A stretch of 64,000 nucleotides of DNA from Pollenia angustigena. Lineage: Eukaryota; Arthropoda; Insecta; Diptera; Polleniidae. Both the position numbers and the translations under genes were made by a program. Location: the NCBI GenBank assembly GCA_930367215.1, contig OV884056.1, forward strand, positions 246,725,127 to 246,789,126, given 5' to 3'. The notes below the pieces were generated by a model. That model worked only from the letters and a program-made list of their open reading frames with translations. It ran no database searches and was not told where the DNA came from. Below are positions 56,896 through 64,000 of this stretch, piece after piece. Each line of letters begins with the position of its first letter. The first letter of the stretch is position 1.

Positions 56896-57483
56896 CAGTA
56901 CTTTTCGCTTATAGTCATATCCATTAGTTGCAACCAAAACGTGGATTATATCGCTAATGTGAATATAATGCTAATTCACATATATGCTACTATGACACAT
57001 ATAAACGAATTCGAATATAATACAGTTATGTGAATAAATGAAATAAAAAATTCATATAAATTACACCGACATTAGCCGTATGGTTTTACAACAGAGTTGC
57101 ATACTGTATAAAAAATAGTTAAAATAATAACAAGATATTTCATAACTGATACCAACGGCAAAAACTATTTTTTTACGAGTAGAGAGTTGATGACAAAAAT
57201 TAAATGATTTAATTCATTCATTCTTTGGATGGATTTTTGATTCGAAAACTAAAAAAAACTTAGTAAATTTTGCTAATGTGACTATAACGCCATTAATTTG
57301 CTTTACTTTTCCCTTTGATGACTGTTGATAGATGGCATATATGGCAAATGTGCTTATATCGCTAAATGGACTATAAAGTTAATATTTTATATTAAATTAA
57401 CTTATAGCGGTAAAATAAACAGATAAAATGGACTATATCGCTAATGTGACTATAAGCGTAGTGACTATACAAGAAAAGTACTG
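56896..57483. mobile_element. Tc1/mariner-type MITE inside the hammerhead repeat
   Basis: This 588-bp element starts CAGTACTTTTCGCTTATAGT and ends GAAAAGTACTG; TA flanks at 56894-56895 and 57484-57485. Comparison with the other hammerhead units shows the host sequence is otherwise continuous. The interior repeats GCTAATGTGACTATA-like modules at least four times. Confidence 0.8.
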
Positions 57484-58079
57484 TAATACCAAAGATTAAA
57501 CAAAACACCAACAAACAGCCTATTATTTCTAACATTCCCCTACAATTGGTTGGCTTTTTTCCGACTCGAATTGTAGTTGTTAGTGGGCAAAAAGAAAAAC
57601 AAAATTAAAAAATAAATTGCTTCATTTTATTGTCTTCGTAAGAAAACAACAAAAACCCCAATTTGCCAGTTCAGTTTTTTGCACGGGCACATGCAAGCAT
57701 ATTATCAAAGTTATTTTTGGGAATAAAAAAATTTATTAATAATTACATTTCTGTATGACGTGATAAATTCCCAATTTTTCATATTTGATAAATAAACGGA
57801 AATTTATTGTTTTAATCTCTAAAAAATGGATTTTTTACTTAAGTAATTAAGCAACAACATAAATTTGTGGCCGAATGCACTGATTGTCATTAAATTTTGC
57901 ACAAATTCGTTTAATAACACAAGAAATCACTCAACCAAATCTTGTAAACCTCGGTCTATAATTTACCATAGGCCCACTGTAAAGCGTACCCTCGGAATAG
58001 ATTTAAATACGTCTAAAACTGCAACGAATTGTTATTTTATAAGGTCAGGTTTTATACAGATTGGCCAGGCCGATTTTGA

Positions 58080-58908
58080 TGAAATTTTCAGGGAATCTTC
58101 AGGGTGACACTGTGTAGTCTAATTTTCGGTATGCGGTTGGAGGGGCGTGGCAAAATCCAATTTTCATATTGCACCACCAATGACATTTATATAATTTGGA
58201 CGATTTTTTCTTTAAAAAGATCGCCATGGTCCAACTTAGATTTATACGAAAAGAAAATTTTGCCCCGCCCACTTTTACGCCCACTTTTTTTGAATTACCT
58301 AAAATCAGAAAACGGCTCCATCGCTTTGACAAATTTTTCTTTCAAATGTTCGTATTAATCCATTTTAAGTTTTCATCGAAAGAAAAATTTACCACGCCTA
58401 CTTTTACGCCCACTTTTTCTATTAAGCGCATAACTTGAGAACGGCTGGACCGATTTCGACGATTTTTTCTTTAAAATAATTGCCATGGTCCAACTTAGGT
58501 TTTTACGGAAAGAAAATTTTGCCCCGCCCACTTTTTTCGATTTACCTAAAATCAAAAAACGGCTCCATCGATTTGACTAATTTTTCTTTTAAATGTTCGT
58601 ATTAATCCATTTTACGTTTTCATCGAAAGAAAAATGTACCACGCCTACTTTTACTCCCACTTTTTCTATTAAGCGCATAACTTGAGAACGGCTTGATCGA
58701 TTTGAACGATTTTTTCTTAAAAATCATCGCCATGGTCCAACTTAAGAAAATGTTGCCCACTTTTTTCGATTTACCTAAAATCAGAAAACGGCTCCATCGA
58801 TTTGACTGATTTTTCTTTCAAATATTCGTATCTTTTTAACGGATTTTAAAAATCGAACGCAAACATTTTTCCTAATTTGGACAGGACAACGTTTGTCGGG
58901 TAAGCCAG
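58080..58908 (+). mobile_element. Non-autonomous Helitron-like element, copy 3
   Basis: Longest copy, with about 2.5 subrepeats of roughly 255 bp (GCCATGGTCCAAC at 58222, 58482 and 58727). It ends with the GACA/TGTC hairpin, CGGGTAAG and CCAG, then T, so its end is mutated relative to CTAG. The left boundary is approximate. Confidence 0.65.
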
Positions 58909-60350
58909 TTCTATATATATTCATATTTGAATGAATGCATCAGAGAATTAATTCCACGAATATTAAGCAGAATGATTAAAGCTTACACATTATTAGTCGA
59001 TAGAATTAAATTAAAAAAATTGTATGAGGAAATTTTTTTTTCTTTATTTAAAATACAAGTTGTCAAACAATCATGGACTTACATATATAATCAGTAAATC
59101 ACTTCTTACAGTACGACTTTGTAAAAATATTATAGCAAGAAAGCCTTCAAATGTACTTCAGCTGTTTGCTGCCTTTATGTTATAGAACAGAGGTTTTAAG
59201 TTTATGCCAAAATTTTATTGAAAAAAAAACTTGTTGTGACTTTTTTTGTGACAAAAGTACCAATTTTTTCCCTGTTTTGCGCCTTCAAGTTAATATCTTT
59301 TAGTGGTGATAGTTAAAGCATAAGAAAATGAGCTTGATTAAAAAGTAACAAAAATTCCCTATTTTACCCACTTTTACGCCCAGAAAAACCGATTTTCAAA
59401 ATGTAATTTTATTGCGACATGCCATAGTAATAGAAATTCACACAAACAAAAAATGTTTATTTACGATCGCAAAATTTTTTTAAAAAAAGTGATTATAAAA
59501 AGTAACAAAAGAACGAATTTTTACTCTGTTTTGCACCATACAAATTTTCATACATCCCTGGTGGTAGTTTATGTAAAAAATAAATAAATAAACTTTAAAA
59601 ATGTTGCAGTTTTAACGGAGTTGATCAAAATGTAGCTAAAAATCCCATTTTTACCCGCTTTTATCCACTAAAATGCCAATTTGGATTTAAGGTGAAGGTT
59701 AGTTACTTCAAAAAAATCGGTCCAGTTTTCTCATTTTTGACCATTTTCTGATTGCAGCCAAACTTAACGTAAACCTTAAAGGTCCCAATACCACCTTCCT
59801 TGTGAATAAGTTTGGGTGAAAACGGTTTGACGCATGATCCGGCGACATACAAAATCGCCTCCTTTTTTTATATAAATAGTGTTGCCAAATTTTTTTTTTA
59901 AAAAAACTAACAATTTCTAAAAAATCTGTGTTTATGGGAAAAAAACTTCTTCTTAAAAAAGAAAATTAAAAAAAAATGATAAAGCCATATCTTTGTATTT
60001 TATCCGTTTGTTATTTCTACAATAACTTTGTTCGTCTGCCCATGTGTATGTTTAAATGAGGTTTCCGAAGACCCCAGAAAGGTTGTCTTATATTAATGTT
60101 TCATATACTCCGTTAAAGTTTGCAATTGAAATTCAACCAGATCGGCATATAAATTTTTTAGTTATCTATAAAAAACGATTTGCTTTTTTTGCGTAATAAG
60201 TTCCCATATTCTAGGTATTTGTTAAAATAATTTATTTCAATAGGTACATCAAATTTTTAAAGTAAAATAATTGCGAAACCATATCGGTCATATATTGAGA
60301 GTTGTTCTGTAAACAACGGGGTCAGTACAACAAAAGTAAAACAAACGTTT
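58909..60350. other. AT-rich stretch without genes
   Basis: Holds a diverged piece of the TACCCTTCACC repeat (about 60000-60220: GGTTTCCGAAGACCCCAG, TTGAAATTCAACCAGATCGG). No exon of the transporter was recognised here. Confidence 0.45.
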
Positions 60351-60358
60351 GTGACGGG

Positions 60359-62602
60359 CAGGGTTGATAAAGTTGGTACAATTGTACTTTTTTGGTACAA
60401 TCCAAAACTAAAAAGTACGCTGGTACCCCCATGACTCATTTGGCACTTTTTCCAAATTTTTCAAATCTACATATCTTCGGCTTAATATGCAAACCTGCTA
60501 ACTCACTTTCAGTAAATTTTTCAGGGGAGACAAAAAACTTTTTATATATCATATGTGGAGCTTGAGAGAAAAACACTCTTCAAGACTCAAATTTAAGAAA
60601 AATTGCATGCTGGTCGACGAGGCGTATCTTTCTCTACCACTCGGCATCAAAATCTCAATTTAACAAAACAGCTATGATTAGGGATGCGATTTCCATGCAA
60701 ATGCATGTTTTTTGTCGATAGTCTAAGATTGATGTCGACCAATTATCTTTCCGAATCATTAAATATGCGTTAAAATGGCATCGATTTGTTTTTGCATATT
60801 GTTGCATACTTTGGTGAAAATGCATATTTTTGCAAATATTGTTTTTAAATATATATTTTAGCATATTTTAACATTTTTGAGTGACATATTTTTTAAATTG
60901 CCATATTATAAAAAAAGTTCTTAAACAAATTCCAAATTGTATAAAAAAAAATTTTCAAAATTAAAAATTTTTTAAATCAAAAAATAAATTTTTTTGGAGT
61001 TCTGCTTAAAATACAAGATTTCAACAAAAGATTCTTCAGTTTTAAGCCGATGCAGCACCTTGCATGGTTAAGGTTGCCAAGTGGCCTAAAACAATTTAGC
61101 CAAAACTGCTACATGTTACTTGCTAAGCACATGGGTTACATCGAGTTGCAGAGGCAATTAGAAGCCAATTCGATAATACATATTGATTTATTGATTTCAT
61201 ACGGGAAACAATGTAAAAGGAAGAATAGCCCGACAAATTAAAAAAAATCCAAAACGGTTTGCAACAAAAATATGGGATTTCAAAAAATAAAACAATTTTT
61301 GAACTATTTTTGATCTAGAATCAAATGTTGAATCTGAATTTTGAAAATTAATATTCTCCTTCAAGTATGCTTCAACTTCTGTTGACGTTGAGAGATAATT
61401 TTCCATGTACAAAAGCTTTTTAACAGACAAAGGTTTGCTTTTGATAATATAAAAAAGTATTTATTGGATTATGCAAACAACAATTGAAATATGTAGTTAT
61501 TTCAATTAAGTTTCAAAAAATATTATACCTTTGAATAACATTGGAATAAAAACAACAATAAATTTTTTTTTTTTGCAAACACTTTTTTGTTGAAAATGTT
61601 CAAGTTTTTAGTGCATATTTAAAATTTTTTTAATGCATATTTTGGAGTTTTTAGTGCATATTTCATGCGCATATTTTCGATTTTTAGTGCATGAAAATCT
61701 CATCCCTAGCTATGATATTTTACATTTGCACTTTTGCAAAACCATTTTAACCAAACACTGAATTCCACTATTGTGAATAGATTTTTGCCTTGTTCATTGA
61801 ACGATTGCTAATGCCACATTCTAAATTTAGTATCAGCAGCAGCATATAAGCGTGCATTTTCTGATGATATTAACAAGTTTTTAAAAGATATAGGAGACCA
61901 CTTCTGCAAAAATTCTACGAAGTAGAAAAAGCGACTTCTTCTCAATTCAAGATTATTTTGGAACGAAATCATAATATTCTTCAACAAGATGGTTGTCCCG
62001 TCAATACTCCGAATTATTTTAAAGGAGATTTTACAAGCGCTAAATTAAATTTTATTATATTCGGACTTTCTACTTCTTTCCTGATTCTGCAGTACAAATT
62101 GAAAATTGTAAACATAATAAATTTGGAAATGCAAATGCGAAGATGCTCGTATGCACATATTTTTAGAGCGCTTAAAAATTTTATTTTCGTTCAAAATTCG
62201 AGATTGCATTTTATTGCATGATACAGGTCTGGCTAGTTCAAATACAATTTGTTTCCCTCTATTCCTGAATATTTTGGAAAACTAACTATTTTGAAAAATC
62301 TTTGGCTCGAAATTCATTTTTGACCTATGGTTTCTTTTGCAAAGTTTCTCGGAATGACTTATAGAAAAATAATCGCGATTTGATTTTACCCACCCTTTTA
62401 TTACGTATAATTAATGATTATGTATTTTTTGCTATCTATACTTTACATGTACAAATGAATTTTAAGTACCTTTTGGTTTTGTCGTATTAATTGTTTGTTT
62501 TTAAAAATATATAAAAAAAATGCTTTAGTACTATTGGGGCCGAAAAAATACGATTTTAAATGTTCGTTGGTACGATATTGGTTTTCTCATTATTCATCCC
62601 TG
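60359..62602. mobile_element. hAT-type element, duplication GTRACGGG
   Basis: Starts CAGGGTTGATAAAGTTGGTA and ends TTATTCATCCCTG. GTGACGGG (60351-60358) and GTAACGGG (62603-62610) form an 8-bp duplication with one change. It is the longer relative of 21957-22451. Without the nested element it is about 1.2 kb. The frame 61958-62221 shows no recognisable hAT domain. Confidence 0.8.
60679..61708. mobile_element. Nested hAT-type element, duplication GCTATGAT
   Basis: This 1030-bp element is flanked by exact GCTATGAT (60671-60678 and 61709-61716). Ends are TAGGGATGCGATTTCCATGC and, reversed, TAGGGATGAGATTTTCATGC. Subterminal TGCATATTTT motifs recur near both ends. No supported transposase. Confidence 0.85.
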
Positions 62603-62610
62603 GTAACGGG

Positions 62611-63320
62611 GTAAGTTAATAATAATATTCTCTCTCTCCCCCTCTCCTTAGAAAAACAAGCGGACAGGTGTCTGTCTGGTATTATTTAAAAATTTTATTT
62701 CGTTAATTTTTTGGTAGTTAAATTCCATAAATTAACAGAATATTCCTTTGTTTTTACGGAACATGGGGTTGAATTTTTTACGGTAACTGAATTTTCATTT
62801 ATTTTATATCACGTTTTCAGTTAATTTTACGTATAGAATATTCTGAGTGTATATAAGATTCGGCATATCCGAATATAGCACTCTTACTTGTTTTTTTATT
62901 TATTTTCATATTTATTATAATTAAATTACGATAAATCTTAAAGCTTAAAGCATCTTAAAGCTTAAAGCACTACCAACTTAGTTATCGGCTTAGTATTTGT
63001 TAATTGGGGAACAGAATAGTCGCTGTAGTACAACATTACGAATAGCGCTGCAAGTTGTCAAAAGTTAAAAACGGCAGTTTCAAAATGGTGTCAACAGAAT
63101 ACGTAGTTGTAGTAGTCGTTGCAGTTGAAGTTGAAGCGCAAAATTCGAAATGTTTAACTTTGTTGCGCTACACAGCATTTTTTAGCTTCAACTACTACTA
63201 CAACTTCTTAATTCTGTTCCAGGCCTTAAGTAGGTGGGTATATTCTTAAAAGAAGAGCTTTGCAGCGCCATGAGCAGTGATTTTTTTCCTTGAAAATATA
63301 TGAATAGCATTGATCCGGGA
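62611..63320. other. Spacer with a repeat end and a small inverted repeat
   Basis: 62845-62891 carries the same hairpin end as 6610-6655 (GTATATAAGATTCGGC, ATATCC, GAATATAGC, ACTCTTACTTG). 63095-63220 forms an inverted repeat with GTAGTTGTAGTAGT / ACTACTACAACTTC arms. No gene. Confidence 0.45.
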
Positions 63321-63323
63321 GAG

Positions 63324-63480
63324 ATATGGTTTTAACAGGATGGCGCTACGTGCCACACGGGGACCGCAAGCATCGTCTTTTGAAATTAAAATCTATGCGA
63401 TAAATTTTTGTCGAAAACCGTTTAAATGGCCTCCAAGGTCGTGCAATTTGGCAACTCTAGATTTATCACTTAATTTCGAA
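63324..63480 (+). pseudogene. Mariner/Tc1-type transposase relic
   Basis: In one frame (63325 on) TGG TTT TAA CAG GAT gives WF, a stop, then QDGATCHTGTASIVF, the segment with the second catalytic Asp. In another frame (63413-63462) KPFKWPPRSCNLATLDL follows, the segment before the third Asp. A stop and at least one frameshift separate them. The 96-codon frame 63310-63600 is only a mixture of this. It belongs to the same group as the relic at 54425-54760. Confidence 0.65.
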
Positions 63481-64000
63481 ATATTAATGAATCACGCTTT
63501 TTATAAAAATACATATGTGTTGAATAGAGGGTCAATACACATTAATTTAAAGTTGTCTAAGATGACAGTTTTTACACTGGCTTTAGCAATACCCAAATAA
63601 GGTACATGAAGTAAACCCCTTTCTGCAAGTAACAGCAATAGACTTCAAAGAACCCGTTGTATAAATACAAGAATCGTTTATTACATTAACAAAATGGTAT
63701 TTTTGTTATTCAGAAACGTTTAAATAATTATAACAATCATAAAATATTTTGAATTGGCTCAAATATTAAATTGTTCATAAGAATCATCCCTACTGCTTCT
63801 GTCATAGGCAATTCAAGCAGTTCTTTATAAAAGTAATAGTGTTGTGTATTTTTGCAGTGTAAATCAGGGTTGGGAACATGCTTTTACAGAATGTTTATAA
63901 CATTAAGGCTTTGGGACAGAGTTCACAGTTTTGGGGATTTTTTTTGTAAATGGGGATAAAAATTTCGTGAAAATCCCCAGGGGTCTTTTTAAGGGAAAAA
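63481..64000. other. AT-rich stretch to the window edge
   Basis: Nothing recognised. Confidence 0.35.

Larger units (their letters stand above)
56656..57860 (-). mobile_element. Hammerhead repeat, locus 3 (head-to-tail, interrupted)
   Basis: Minus-strand copy of the 469-bp unit, diverged like locus 2. It includes the tail of a preceding truncated unit (57860-57720), the unit head (57650-57490) and, after a 588-bp MITE, the ribozyme and tail (56895-56656). The junction between tail and head shows that this locus was also a tandem. Confidence 0.7.

Noticed and set aside
61197..61430. C-terminal hAT transposase fragment on the minus strand
   Set aside because: A loose resemblance only; no diagnostic hAT dimerisation motif could be identified.

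Overview
This window is AT-rich, intron-bearing, gene-poor DNA from an animal nucleus. It most resembles a higher fly (Schizophora, for example a blowfly or house-fly relative). The reasons are a dispersed repeat with TATACCC..GGGTATA-type ends that is familiar from such flies, introns of 61-64 bp with GTAAGT donors, and a very dense mix of miniature inverted-repeat elements, Helitron ends, jockey-like retrotransposons and satellite DNA. The species assignment is inference.

Only one host gene is supported. It is the 3' part (five coding exons, minus strand, 53635-56323) of an SLC17-type anion/phosphate transporter of the major facilitator superfamily. All its splice phases agree. Its first exon or exons were not found. 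Nearly everything else is mobile or repetitive DNA.

Layout: 1-1043 is a non-LTR endonuclease ORF cut by the window edge. 1700-2821 holds two Helitron 3' ends, one of them split by a MITE that contains another MITE. 3980-5664 is a fold-back plus tandem array of 469-bp units, each carrying a hammerhead ribozyme. 6251-12000 holds several MITEs and a Mutator-like element. 12741-15977 is a repeat with nested insertions followed by a 5'-truncated reverse transcriptase. 17370-19636 is a CACTA-ended transposon with arms of about 640 bp and a two-exon truncated ORF. 20700-34000 is a stack of nested hAT, pogo/Tc1 and PIF-type elements. 34140-39384 holds a Helitron, a 385-bp tandem duplication and MITEs. 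39385-49903 is a 10.5-kb array of a 114-bp satellite with higher-order structure. 50046-53622 holds a Helitron, another hammerhead unit and a long fold-back element that ends 9 bp short of the transporter stop codon. After the transporter come a third hammerhead locus with a Tc1-type MITE inside it, a Helitron, and a hAT element containing a second hAT.

The most interesting system is the hammerhead family. Six copies at three loci share the full catalytic core. Their stem I pairs although its sequence differs between loci, and stem III is short and palindromic. In the tandem array the predicted cleavage sites lie exactly 469 nt apart, so a read-through transcript would be cut into unit-length RNAs. 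This is the architecture of Penelope-like terminal repeats and of retrozymes. No Penelope-type reverse transcriptase is visible here, so the copies look non-autonomous.

Several insertions are confirmed inside the window by an uninterrupted second copy of the target repeat. Target-site duplications were read directly from the sequence. Superfamily names rest on those duplications and end motifs, not on database searches.
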